From Tolypothrix sp. PCC 7910 (GTDB taxonomy: Bacteria; Cyanobacteriota; Cyanobacteriia; Cyanobacteriales; Nostocaceae): 64,000 nucleotides of DNA. Location: the NCBI RefSeq assembly GCF_011769525.1, contig NZ_CP050440.1, positions 7,426,001 to 7,490,000 of the forward strand. Direction: 5' to 3'. Positions within the stretch are counted from its first letter, which is position 1. The number at the start of each line of letters is the position of its first letter. The position numbers and the translations under genes are program-made. This document shows positions 52,400 to 62,168 of the stretch, in pieces. The notes under the pieces were generated by a model. It was given only the letters and a program-made list of their open reading frames with translations, had not been told where the DNA came from and made no database searches.

Positions 52400-52660
52400 C
52401 TCATACCAAAGTCTGGATCTTCTTTAGCATCTAAAAACTATGTAACCAATAGCAATACCTTCAGCAAAATTAAAGGATTAGGAATCAATATAAAAGCTTA
52501 ATTCTTATGAGCAAAGAAAATTTTGATGTGCGAATTAGATTTTAAAGCTATGTCCTAAACACCAGATTTCGCTTAATTTCTAAAAGTTATTGAAGGTGAT
52601 AAAAGCTATTAATTATTGGTGTTTCCTGACTTTGATATGCTAATTGACTATGTTGCTGCG

Positions 52661-53173
52661 TTATCTCACACTTGTAGTGGCTATTTCTAGGTTGCTTTTG
52701 TTATCGCGTACATCACCAATTACACGGGCAGGTACTCCCACTACAATTGCATAATCAGGAACATCATGGGTAACTACGGCTCCAGCCCCAACAATAGCTT
52801 TTTCACCAATTGTTACGCCCGGCAAGATAGTCGCATTACTACCAATAGAGGCACCTAGTTTGACAACAGTTTCAACTACATCCCAATCAGATTCTAGTTT
52901 TAAACTACCATCATCATTAGCTGCACGAGGATAAATGTCATTCGTGAACATTACCCCATGTCCAATAAATACTTCATCTTCAATAATCACACCTTCACAG
53001 AGAAAACTGTGTGATGAAATTTTACATCTGCTACCTACAACAACATTTTTTTGGATTTCAACAAAGGTGCCAATTTTAGTATCATCGCCAATAGTACAAC
53101 CATAGAGGTTGACTAATTGGGGATGGAAAATTTTGACGTTACGACCTAACTTGATATCATCTTTCATTGGCAT
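52661..53173 (-). CDS. WbpD-like hexapeptide N-acetyltransferase
   Basis: A 170-residue left-handed beta-helix protein: [64 protein letters not shown] and a closing [11 protein letters not shown]. This resembles WbpD/WlbB enzymes, which acetylate the 3-amino group of the UDP-diamino uronic acid made by the WbpB-WbpE pair. The gene lies upstream of that pair, separated by the PEP-CTERM-like gene. The alternative is acetylation of a different amino sugar. The catalytic His is probably in SHSFLCEG or HGVMF. Confidence 0.82.
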   Translation of the reverse strand: MPMKDDIKLGRNVKIFHPQLVNLYGCTIGDDTKIGTFVEIQKNVVVGSRCKISSHSFLCEGVIIEDEVFIGHGVMFTNDIYPRAANDDGSLKLESDWDVVETVVKLGASIGSNATILPGVTIGEKAIVGAGAVVTHDVPDYAIVVGVPARVIGDVRDNKSNLEIATTSVR

Positions 53174-53258
53174 AATATGCGTGCCTTTCTATAACAAACA
53201 CTCAACAATTTTTTGAATTCCCGTCTCTTGAATTATCCAAAAATTAAGTAAACAAAAT

Positions 53259-53295
53259 GGGAGCATACTAAAATTTTTATATTTAGCATACTCCC
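53259..53295 (-). terminator. 14-bp hairpin after giant secreted protein gene 1
   Basis: On the minus strand the arms pair over 14 bases, with two G-U pairs and a 9-base loop (GGGAG...CTAAA against TTTAG...CTCCC). They are followed by ATTTTGTTTAC. It lies about 50 bases after the stop of the 1209-residue protein gene. Confidence 0.75.
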
Positions 53296-53345
53296 CAGTG
53301 AAATTGTGCCTAGAAATCAGTCTGATAATTCATGAGTCAGCGTTG

Positions 53346-56300
53346 CTAAGGGTTAGTACTAAACAATACATCAACCCAGTAATTGCTAGCAGCGTAAGAG
53401 CTATTGGGGAAGCTAGGGCCAGCACTATAGTTATAAACACCATTACCGCCGCTTTCGCCATTACTTAATGCACGCAATGGCACATTATCTACCCCAGAAG
53501 AGAAGAAATTTTCTGTCACAGAATACTTACCAACATTAGTGTGATATGAAGCAACGTAGGTAGTATTGGCTGTGATTGCTATTGGTGTAGCAAAATTTGC
53601 TTGTTGCCACCCAGATGCTGTTTCACTGGTAAAAGTTACTTGAGCTAACTGAGTACCAGTACTACTCCACAATGTCCCCACATGGGTATTAGTATTTTGG
53701 GGACTCTTGTAGAACCTGATGCCTTTGATATAGCCATTGGCACTAGAGCGGAACTTCACACCTAATTCTACAGAGGAGTTGTCCGGATCTGTGATGATCG
53801 CAGGCGTAGCACTGTTATTCCAGATACTAATTACTGGTGATGTGGCACTAGTAGTAAATGACCAGGTGGAATTTGCAGCTAAAGCATTACCTGCTAGATC
53901 CTTGACTCGTGGATCAGTTGTACCACCTTTAACTGTAGCAGTATAGGTAGTATTTGCTGCTAGTGCAGTACTTGGTGTGAGGGTTGCAGTATTGTTTGCT
54001 GAGTTGTAACTGATAGTAGCAGTTACTAATGTATTGTTTGAGTTACGTAACTCAAATGTAGTTGTGTTGATTGTTGCTGGATCAACTGCCTCATTAAAGG
54101 TGGCTGTCACAGTTGTAGTAGTGCTGACGTTTGTTGCACTGCTAGCTGGAGTTGTAGCAGTTACCGTTGGCGGTGTTGTGTCAGCTGCAGCTGTAGTAAA
54201 TGACCAGGTGGAATTTACAGCTAAAGCATTACCTGCTATGTCCTTGACTCGTGGGTCAGTTGTACCACCTTTCACTGTGGCAGTATAGGTAGTGCTTGCT
54301 GCCAGTGCGGCACTTGGTGTGAGAGTTGCAGTATTATTTGCTGAGTTATAGGTGACAGTAGCAGTTACTAATGTAGTGCTTGGACTACGTAACTCAAATG
54401 TAATGCCATTAATTGTTGTTGGATCAATTGCCTCATTAAAGGCGGCTGTAACAGTTGTAGCAGTGCTGACGTTTGTTGCTCCATTGCTGGGAGTTGTAGC
54501 AGTTACCGTTGGCGGTGTCGTGTCAGCTATAGTACTTGTAGTGAAAACAACATCTACCCAGTAGTTGCTAGCGTTAAATGTTGAGGTGGGGAAAGCTGGG
54601 TTAGCATTATAAGTATAAACGCCATTACCACCACTCTCACCATTACGCAAAGCATAAAGTGGGTAGCTATCTACACCAGAATTGGCAAAGTATCCATCGT
54701 TAATGGAATAACGTCCAACATTAGTATGATAGGAAGCTACATAAGTAGTATTTGCCGCAATTGCTACTGGGTTGGCAAAATTAACTTGCTGCCAACCAGA
54801 AGCCGATTCGTTGGTAAAAGTTGCCCTTGCTAGTTGAGTTCCACTGCTATCCCACAGAGTACCCACATGTGTACCAGTATTTTGCGGCCCTTTATAGAAG
54901 CGGATACCAGTAATGTTGCCACTTACTTGAGAGCGGAATTTCAGCCCTAGTTCTACTGCACTAGTTTCAGAATCAGTGATTAAGCTGGGTGTAGCGCTAC
55001 TATCCCAAATAGTGCTACAAGGATTATTTGTACTACATCTAGATCCAACTGTGACAGTGATCTGTGTATCTGATGTCTGAATATTACCGCTATCATCAAT
55101 AGCACGGCTTTTAATTGTATATGTGCCAGCAGTTGTAGGTTTCCAACTGTAACTCCAACTAGCGCGACCATTAGCTGGATGCCATGTTGTCCCTCCATCA
55201 ACTGAGACTTCTACACCACCTACAATACCGCCACCAAAGTCAGTAGCTGTACCACTTATAGTTAATTGGGTATTGGTTTGTACAGTTGTGCCATTTGTTG
55301 GTGAGGTAATTGTTGATGTGGGGACTTGAATATCACCCGAAGCAGAAGCTGAAACTAGACCAGATTGGAGATTTGCCGGTTGTACGCCCATATCAGCAAA
55401 CAGGTTAACAGTAGCCTGCTTCATACTGACATTTGGTGTTGTAGTACCGCGATCATGATTTCCGTCAAGACCCCAAGACCACTGTACTGTTCCAGTACCA
55501 AATACCAAGGCCTCCTTACCCGTACTACCTTTATACTTGTACAGCGTTAGGCTGTGAATGGCTGTACCAGATCCAAAAGTTGATCCATAGTCTGTGAGAA
55601 CAGGGGCATTGGGCACTGTGGTGGTTGACAGCCGAAACGAACCAGCCGGTCGAAAGCCGTTATCGATATCTTCGTCCCACTCATAACCCAAAGTGCCACT
55701 AGTAAGTGTGGCTGTACTATTTGATGAAAGGTTGGCAATGCTGGTATTGCGCCAGAAGCGCATCTTGCCGTCTGCTGCCGGTACTTGAATCGCTGTAGTT
55801 GCTCCATCGTTGACCGTAAATAAGGTACCAGTCAAGGAGTTTTCAGGACGACCGCCATCAGCAGGTGGGCTAAAACGCGGGTCACGCCAGGTGCCAGTCC
55901 ACTCTGGACTAGGATCAATTTTGGCATTAGCGTGAGTTTCCTTATAACAAACTAGTGTGCGGTAAGGTGTACCTGAACTGTCAATACTATTTTCCCAACG
56001 GGTTTTCCAGAAGACTTCATTGCCACTGAAGAATGCTAAATGGACACCTGCATCCCTTGCTGCTTCCACTTTTGCCCGTTGCTGCTTTGACCAATACTCG
56101 TCATGACCTACTGATAGGAAGATTTTATGGTTTTTGATCAAATCACCACGGCGATCGCTATCTACGCCAGTAAAATAGCTAACGTTGTAACCATTAGCCT
56201 CTAACCAACGTACCATCGGGTATTCAGCATTAAATACCCAGTCCTGACCATTATCAACAGAACGAGTATTGAACGGACGGTTATAACTGACTTTGTAAGC

Positions 56301-56975
56301 ACCACCTTTAGGTCCTGGCCCACCACTATACAGGTTTGCTCCACCGTAGCTGTTATATGCTTGCCAAGTAGTATCAGAAGTCTGGAAGAGAATATCAGAT
56401 GTACTTGAGTCGTCCCGAACAATGAAGAAAATATGGCTAGAACCTGTTGCGCCACCTGTCAATACAGCCTTGGCAAAATAAATTCCGGAAGTGGCGTTTG
56501 TTGGAATCGTCCACGATCCAGACACTTGCCAGTTGCCACAATCATATAGTGCAGTTGCCGCATCTGTGTTACAAGGAACTTGATTTCGCGCACTTGAAAT
56601 CTGCTGTGCAGTAGGATTTACAGTGGCTACTTTCCGAGCACCATTTCCACCATAGTAACCCATGCGGTAGATATCCAGGCGGTAATTAGTAGCTGCGCTG
56701 CTAATTTTAATCTTGAAGTCTACTGTGACTGGGTTAGCTAAATCGCCTCGATTGTAACTAATATCAGTAGTAAAACCTTGAATAGTGTCGCTACCAGCGC
56801 CTGTGATATCCCATTCAGATTTGGGATTACCTGTTAAAGCGTTTTCGGTAACAATGGGGTTTGATACAGCCTGGGCACGTACAAACAGTGTTCCCAGTTG
56901 AAAATCTCCGTTGAGGTTGATCGTTAATAGCGCCGTAATGATAGCTATTGTGATCGCGCGAATAAATTTTCTCAT
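53346..56975 (-). CDS. giant secreted protein, DMFase-beta-like plus DUF4082
   Basis: A 1209-residue protein with an N-terminal signal (RAITIAIITALLTINLNG; cleavage probably near VRAQA). Residues about 45-550 resemble the C-terminal region of N,N-dimethylformamidase beta subunit (FFIVRDDSSTSDILFQTSDT, LSVGHDEYWS, FFSGNEVFWKTRWE), a fold widely found in secreted hydrolase-like proteins. An Ig-like domain follows (about 555-645). Then come DUF4082 (about 655-815), two SbsA-type Ig domains (TPPTVTATTPSNGATNVS and a near copy) and a second DUF4082 at the end. The Ig and DUF4082 modules are close copies of those in the next gene. Role: unknown surface or matrix protein, perhaps carbohydrate-binding. 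Confidence 0.8.
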   Translation of the reverse strand: MRKFIRAITIAIITALLTINLNGDFQLGTLFVRAQAVSNPIVTENALTGNPKSEWDITGAGSDTIQGFTTDISYNRGDLANPVTVDFKIKISSAATNYRLDIYRMGYYGGNGARKVATVNPTAQQISSARNQVPCNTDAATALYDCGNWQVSGSWTIPTNATSGIYFAKAVLTGGATGSSHIFFIVRDDSSTSDILFQTSDTTWQAYNSYGGANLYSGGPGPKGGAYKVSYNRPFNTRSVDNGQDWVFNAEYPMVRWLEANGYNVSYFTGVDSDRRGDLIKNHKIFLSVGHDEYWSKQQRAKVEAARDAGVHLAFFSGNEVFWKTRWENSIDSSGTPYRTLVCYKETHANAKIDPSPEWTGTWRDPRFSPPADGGRPENSLTGTLFTVNDGATTAIQVPAADGKMRFWRNTSIANLSSNSTATLTSGTLGYEWDEDIDNGFRPAGSFRLSTTTVPNAPVLTDYGSTFGSGTAIHSLTLYKYKGSTGKEALVFGTGTVQWSWGLDGNHDRGTTTPNVSMKQATVNLFADMGVQPANLQSGLVSASASGDIQVPTSTITSPTNGTTVQTNTQLTISGTATDFGGGIVGGVEVSVDGGTTWHPANGRASWSYSWKPTTAGTYTIKSRAIDDSGNIQTSDTQITVTVGSRCSTNNPCSTIWDSSATPSLITDSETSAVELGLKFRSQVSGNITGIRFYKGPQNTGTHVGTLWDSSGTQLARATFTNESASGWQQVNFANPVAIAANTTYVASYHTNVGRYSINDGYFANSGVDSYPLYALRNGESGGNGVYTYNANPAFPTSTFNASNYWVDVVFTTSTIADTTPPTVTATTPSNGATNVSTATTVTAAFNEAIDPTTINGITFELRSPSTTLVTATVTYNSANNTATLTPSAALAASTTYTATVKGGTTDPRVKDIAGNALAVNSTWSFTTAAADTTPPTVTATTPASSATNVSTTTTVTATFNEAVDPATINTTTFELRNSNNTLVTATISYNSANNTATLTPSTALAANTTYTATVKGGTTDPRVKDLAGNALAANSTWSFTTSATSPVISIWNNSATPAIITDPDNSSVELGVKFRSSANGYIKGIRFYKSPQNTNTHVGTLWSSTGTQLAQVTFTSETASGWQQANFATPIAITANTTYVASYHTNVGKYSVTENFFSSGVDNVPLRALSNGESGGNGVYNYSAGPSFPNSSYAASNYWVDVLFSTNP

Positions 56976-57299
56976 ACAGCTTCCTTTTGCTTTGCAAGCT
57001 GGTAGTAGCTGCTAAATAACAGTCTTGGAATATACAAGTTGCTTTCTAATAATCGTAAATTTGTTATATTTTTTACTCTATTAATCAGTAACTTGAAATT
57101 TGTGAATAAATTAATAAATAAAACGCCTCTAATCAACATGATTCTTTCAAAAACTAATGATTGTTGGGAATAGTTTTGGTAGATGACAAATTCCTGATGA
57201 CTGTCAAATCAAAATTTTTACTCGTGAATAAACAAGGGGGTAAAAGAATTTTGCAATCAAAATTCTTTTACCCCCCCTGTTTTCTATCTATGCGTTACC
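56976..57299. other. 324-base gap with strong terminator
   Basis: No ORF is supported. A perfect 18-bp stem hairpin lies at 57236-57275, right after the 1533-residue protein gene. The remainder, AT-rich, should carry the promoter and leader of the 1209-residue protein gene starting at 56975. Confidence 0.55.
57236..57275 (-). terminator. 18-bp perfect-stem terminator
   Basis: GGGGGTAAAAGAATTTTG and CAAAATTCTTTTACCCCC pair without a mismatch around CAAT, 24 bases after the stop of the 1533-residue protein gene. On the minus strand it is followed by TTGTTTATTC. A very stable transcription stop. Confidence 0.85.
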
Positions 57300-60200
57300 C
57301 TAAGGCGTTGTACTAAACACAACATCCACCCAGTAGTTGCTGGATTGATAGCTTGAGTTAGGGAAACCAGGGGTTGAACTGTAACGGTAAACTCCGTTAC
57401 CACCATTCACTCCATTTTGCAATGCATGAAGTGGTGGTGTATCTACACCAGAGTTGGCAAAGTAATTCAAGTTAATAGAGTAGCGACCAATACTTGTCAA
57501 GTAAGAAGCTACATACACTGTGTTAGCTGTAATTGCTACTGGGGTAGTAAAGTTAACTGTTTGCCAACCAGTACCGCTCACATTACTCACAGATGCAGTT
57601 CCTAGACTTGACTGAGTACTGTTGTTCCAAAGGTTAACGGTATAGTTTGCTGTATTGCTATTTCCTTTGTAGAAACGAATCGCCTTGATATAACCGTTGT
57701 TATCGGAGCGGAACTTCACGCCCAGGTTTACTGCACCAGTATCCGAGTCTTGTAACACAGTTGGAGTTACAGAGTCATTCCAAAGGGTGATTCCACTACC
57801 CGTAATAAATGACCAGGTATAATTCTGTGCTAAGGCATTACCTGCTTGGTCTTTAACCCCAGAACTACCACCAGTAATAATGGCAGTATAGGAGGTATTA
57901 GCTACCAAGGGAGCGGTTGGGGTCAGTGTTGCCGTCTTATTAGCAGTATCATAAGCCACATTAGCATTTACTATTGTGTTGTTTGAGCCCAGCAACTGAA
58001 AAGTACTACTACTAATAGTTGCCGAATTCATAGCTTCACTAAAGGCAGCTTGGACTGTTGTGTTAACAGCAATACCCGTAGCACTGTTGCTAGGAGTGGT
58101 TGAAGTAACTGTTGGAGGTATTGTATCTGCAGATACATTATTACTGAATAAAACATCTACCCAGTAGTTACTGGATTGATAACTATTGTTGGGGAATCCG
58201 CTATTACCATACTTGTAAACACCATTACCTCCAGCCACACTATTACTTAAGGCAGTTAATGGTGGTTTAGTCACACCAGAACTAGCAAAGAAGCTATTAT
58301 CAGATGCGTATCTGCCAATACTTGTGTAGTAGGAAGCTATGTACGTGGTGTTAGCAGTAATTGCTACTGGGCTAGCAAAGTTAACTTGTTGCCAACCAGA
58401 AGCACTCAAGTTGTTACGAGTTGCTGTACCTAGATTCTGACCATTACTGTTCCACAGGTTAACAATATAGTTGCCTGTGCTGGCATTACCTTTGTAAAAG
58501 CGGATACCAGTGATATAACCATCACTATCTGAACGGAACTTAACTCCCAGTTCCACAGCATTGGTATCGTTTTCCGATGGGTTGTTTGGAACAGCCGAAT
58601 TAGTCCAAATACTACAAGGTTGCTGCTCAGAACAAGCTAATCCTGGTGTAGTAAAAGACCAAGTAAAGTCAGATGCTAAAGCATTAGCGGCCTGATCTTT
58701 GACTATATTGCCTTTCAGGGTAGCAGTATAGGTAGTGTTATTGACTAAATTAGCGATCGGGTTCAATTTAGCAGTACGAGTTGCAGCATCATAGGTGACT
58801 GTAGCAGTTACCAATGCATTCGATGAATCTCTCAACTCAAAGGAACTGTTACTAATTGTTGCTGCATCAATTGCTTCGTTAAAAGTAGCTGACACTGTGG
58901 TACCAACACTTACGTTTGTCGCTCCATTCGCAGGCACTGGAGAAGGAAGTGTATTATTTGTTATTACCTGTGGAGATGTTGTGTCTGGGTCATAAGTAGC
59001 AACATAATTACCAGTATCACCAGAGAAAATCGCGTACTCAACACCTTTTATAGCCTGTGTATTACCAGTAGATGGTGTATAAAGAGTACTGCCGTTAAGA
59101 GTAATACTGCTGAGACTACCGTTGCTAGACCTAGTTGGTAGCATTGCTTGTAAACCAGTTGCACCTGTAGCTTTGGTTATATTAAAGCTTAATGTGCTGC
59201 TAGTCTGAGGGTTTGTCTGTCCGGGAGTCCAAACTAAAGAGTTAAAAGTCGAATTATTACGAGCATCCAACCAAGTTAGCACTTGACGAGCGGAAACAAC
59301 TGGTACACCACGAGTTTTAGCTGAGTTGACAACATCATCCGATTCTTGTTGAGAACCTGTACTACTGTTATCTGTGTGAGCATTAACTGTAAAAATACCG
59401 TAGTATCCTTCTGCTCCTATAGCCCGATCTAGTAATGTATTGACGGTATAAGGGAATGACTGACCTGATTCATCAGTCATTTGCGTAGCTGCCTTATAAA
59501 CATCAATCAATGTCCCATCTAACTTGGTTAAACGCATTGGCATACCACTACCAGTAAAGAATCCTGGGCGATCAGCAACCCAAGTAGGTGGCCAGTAATA
59601 ATAGGTAGTGTCAAGCCTTATCCCTTTACTCAGTTCTACTTCTGGTGTACCAGACCAGTCACTCCATACTAGACAATGGTGACGTTGAGTAGTAGGTGCT
59701 GGGAGGCTAGGAAACTTGCTGCTAAATCCATTTAATTGCTGGGTGTAATTACTATTTAGTGAAGTCGTTGTGTAATCTGCACAGCCTGTATTAACGTGTA
59801 AGGCAATTTCAAAGCCTTGTGCATTGTAATTTACTGCTTGAGCGTTGGTGAACGGTACAGTAGTGTAGACATAGGAAGTCCCACGAATACATTCCCAATT
59901 GTCAACTGAACAATTAGCTGGGCTATATGCTATGTACTGGTCAAAACGAAGTGTAGTTCCGCCATTACCATGATCGTCACCGCTCATCAGTACAACAGCT
60001 TTTTTGCCATTGGGGAAATACCAGAAATGCGGTAGTGGCTTTTTAGCCAAGTTCATTTTGGTAATTAGGTTCGCCAACAAGCGCTGTTGCTCATCTGCTT
60101 GTGGAATAGCAACCTTGTCAAGATTGACCCAATCTGACTTTGGATCAAAGCTGGCAGCGCCATAGAATTGGTCGTCAGAGCGAATTGGAGAAAATCCATC

Positions 60201-61901
60201 ACGCTCCTGTCCTGCCCAAGCAGGATTACCTTGGCGAGTGTAGACTACTGAACGCGCTAAATCGTAAGTAAATGCAGCAACCTTACCACTACCTACATTA
60301 CGCAGTGTGACAGCAGGATTATTATTAGTAGTCGCTGTTGTCGCATTGCTATAGAGTGTAGCGACACTATCAGCACCATTTAAGTTATAACGGTCTGCTG
60401 TGCCATGAAACTGGATGGTTTGATTGACAATACCATTGCCAGGAGCTTTAGAGGTGTCTACAAGTAAATAGCCTTCACTTAAGGTTGAACCTGCATCTGT
60501 CAGACCTAGCAAACTAGCCAGTTGCTTGTCAGGACGCATAGCAATTAGATTTCCACCACTGTTCACCCAATCAGTAAATGTATTTACTTGAGTGGAGGTA
60601 AGAGCCATCTCAGCCAAGATGACAACATCATAGCTGCTTAAGGTTTGAGCATTAATGGTGGAAATATCACTGACGTTAAAGTAGTTAAATCCTTCATTAC
60701 GCAAAATTTCAGCGTAGTAGTCACCAAATTTATTGGTACTACTAGTAACCACCAGAATCGGCCCTCCTGGTGGGGACGGTATCGCAGCTAGGAGTGTTTC
60801 AGAGCTAGACATCACACTAGCATTGCTGATTTGATTATCAAATTTCTCAGCTTTTAAGGCTTTTTGTTGAGAAGCTTTAGCGGGTACTCGGCGACTTTGC
60901 TTTTTAGTTCCCTTTGCTACATCCCAATCTGAAATCTCACCATCATCGTCTCCTGTAACCAAGCTGTTATTATCAACTGGATTAAAGGCAACTATATTTG
61001 TCCTAGCAGCTTTATTTTTCGCTAAGTTTTTGAGTAATTTCCCGTTTGCTACATTCCACACAAAAGCTTGGTCTCCTGCGCCTGCAGCAGCCAATAAATT
61101 ACCATTGGAGTTGAATGCAACTGTCTTAATTACTTTACTTGTTCCCTCAAGGATCTGGCTTTGCGTACCCGTATTCTTGACTAAATCCCAGAGTCTGACT
61201 GTACCATCATTACCGCCACTAGCTAAAAGCTGTTCACGAGGACTAAATGCTACCGATGTAACTCCAGCAGCATGACCTCGCAGAATCAAAACTTTTTTAC
61301 CAGAATTTACATCCCAAACGATAATTCGGCCATCTTCTGAACAACTTGCTAACCTTTTACCATCTGGGCTAAAAGCAAGGTCGTTAACAAAGCCAATATG
61401 ACCCTGCAAAATGCGGAGGATTTTATCACCATTCCACAAGGTGATTCTAGTATCTTCACCTGCCGTAGCTATAATTAAACCATCAGGAGCATAAGCAACT
61501 GTCCTAGTAGGGTTTTCATGCGAGGTTTGACTCTGGGTTTGTTCTCCAGTTTCTACATCCCAGATCCGAAGTACTGTATCCCTACCCACACTAGCAAGCT
61601 TACCTCCTTTGGGATTGAAGGCTACTTTGGTAACAGGAAGACCTTCATGTCCTTTTAAGGTTCTTTTCTCTTGGCCAGTTTTTGCATCTGAGATAATGAT
61701 TCGAGAATCATTTGTCCCAATTGCTATGTTATTAGCATCCGCGCTAAAGGCCAGGGAAGTTACTGCATCACTAGAGTTGTCTTTTACTTGCTTCGAGCCT
61801 AACGAGTTTTGAGGAAAGGCTACTTTTACTTGGCTAACAACCAAGAAAAGACTAAAGATAAATGCCAAAATATACTTGACATAACGGTTTTTTAATATCA
61901 T
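57300..61901 (-). CDS. giant secreted WD40-deacetylase-like-DUF4082 protein
   Basis: A 1533-residue protein. A signal/anchor helix at 9-29 (KYILAFIFSLFLVVSQVKVA) precedes about seven WD40 repeats at about 42-335 (LAFSPDGKRLASCSEDGRII, VRLWD). Next is an alpha/beta region at about 380-560 (PILVVTSSTNKFGDYYAEIL, DWVNSGGNLIAMRPD) like ThuA/glutamine-amidotransferase folds. Residues about 630-880 resemble a NodB-type polysaccharide deacetylase: VVLMSGDDHG (acidic motif), EIALHVNTGC, IRLDTTYYYWPP and VNAHTDN. Then come SbsA-Ig, DUF4082, SbsA-Ig and DUF4082. The combination is unusual. If active it might deacetylate the exported glycan; catalytic residues need confirmation. Confidence 0.78.
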   Translation of the reverse strand: MILKNRYVKYILAFIFSLFLVVSQVKVAFPQNSLGSKQVKDNSSDAVTSLAFSADANNIAIGTNDSRIIISDAKTGQEKRTLKGHEGLPVTKVAFNPKGGKLASVGRDTVLRIWDVETGEQTQSQTSHENPTRTVAYAPDGLIIATAGEDTRITLWNGDKILRILQGHIGFVNDLAFSPDGKRLASCSEDGRIIVWDVNSGKKVLILRGHAAGVTSVAFSPREQLLASGGNDGTVRLWDLVKNTGTQSQILEGTSKVIKTVAFNSNGNLLAAAGAGDQAFVWNVANGKLLKNLAKNKAARTNIVAFNPVDNNSLVTGDDDGEISDWDVAKGTKKQSRRVPAKASQQKALKAEKFDNQISNASVMSSSETLLAAIPSPPGGPILVVTSSTNKFGDYYAEILRNEGFNYFNVSDISTINAQTLSSYDVVILAEMALTSTQVNTFTDWVNSGGNLIAMRPDKQLASLLGLTDAGSTLSEGYLLVDTSKAPGNGIVNQTIQFHGTADRYNLNGADSVATLYSNATTATTNNNPAVTLRNVGSGKVAAFTYDLARSVVYTRQGNPAWAGQERDGFSPIRSDDQFYGAASFDPKSDWVNLDKVAIPQADEQQRLLANLITKMNLAKKPLPHFWYFPNGKKAVVLMSGDDHGNGGTTLRFDQYIAYSPANCSVDNWECIRGTSYVYTTVPFTNAQAVNYNAQGFEIALHVNTGCADYTTTSLNSNYTQQLNGFSSKFPSLPAPTTQRHHCLVWSDWSGTPEVELSKGIRLDTTYYYWPPTWVADRPGFFTGSGMPMRLTKLDGTLIDVYKAATQMTDESGQSFPYTVNTLLDRAIGAEGYYGIFTVNAHTDNSSTGSQQESDDVVNSAKTRGVPVVSARQVLTWLDARNNSTFNSLVWTPGQTNPQTSSTLSFNITKATGATGLQAMLPTRSSNGSLSSITLNGSTLYTPSTGNTQAIKGVEYAIFSGDTGNYVATYDPDTTSPQVITNNTLPSPVPANGATNVSVGTTVSATFNEAIDAATISNSSFELRDSSNALVTATVTYDAATRTAKLNPIANLVNNTTYTATLKGNIVKDQAANALASDFTWSFTTPGLACSEQQPCSIWTNSAVPNNPSENDTNAVELGVKFRSDSDGYITGIRFYKGNASTGNYIVNLWNSNGQNLGTATRNNLSASGWQQVNFASPVAITANTTYIASYYTSIGRYASDNSFFASSGVTKPPLTALSNSVAGGNGVYKYGNSGFPNNSYQSSNYWVDVLFSNNVSADTIPPTVTSTTPSNSATGIAVNTTVQAAFSEAMNSATISSSTFQLLGSNNTIVNANVAYDTANKTATLTPTAPLVANTSYTAIITGGSSGVKDQAGNALAQNYTWSFITGSGITLWNDSVTPTVLQDSDTGAVNLGVKFRSDNNGYIKAIRFYKGNSNTANYTVNLWNNSTQSSLGTASVSNVSGTGWQTVNFTTPVAITANTVYVASYLTSIGRYSINLNYFANSGVDTPPLHALQNGVNGGNGVYRYSSTPGFPNSSYQSSNYWVDVVFSTTP

Positions 61902-61985
61902 AAAAGATGATTTTTAGCCTCACTTAATAAAACATTTGATGGGAGTGCAACTATGATTAAATAATTTTTCTTCCCTATTCCAATC

Positions 61986-62031
61986 ATTTTAATAACACAT
62001 AAATTATTCATAATTTATGTGTTATTAAAAT
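61986..62031. terminator. 46-bp near-perfect palindrome
   Basis: ATTTTAATAACACATAAATT... at 61986-62007 is mirrored exactly at 62010-62031, a 22-bp stem around TC. It lies 137 bases after the Wzt stop and 85 bases before the giant gene. It can end the exporter transcript in either orientation, or bind a dimeric regulator of the next gene. Confidence 0.75.
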
Positions 62032-62168
62032 TTCTGTCGCCTATTTTTTTAATAGTCAAAATAAAAGATTTAAATAGATAATATATTCAAATTTCCAAGT
62101 AAATATGTTACTTGGAATTAAAAAATAAAAACCATTTATTATTTGTTACTTAATTGCTAATTAAATAA

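Noticed and set aside
16197-53173. Locus as a nonribosomal-peptide or polyketide cluster because of the AsnB-type and dioxygenase genes
   Set aside because: No carrier, adenylation or ketosynthase domains are seen; the surrounding genes are glycosyltransferases and sugar-nucleotide enzymes.
53737-54564. Plus-strand open frames rich in Val/Ala across the Ig repeats
   Set aside because: They are antisense shadows of the repetitive Thr/Ala-rich modules of the minus-strand giant protein and have no start signals or family match.
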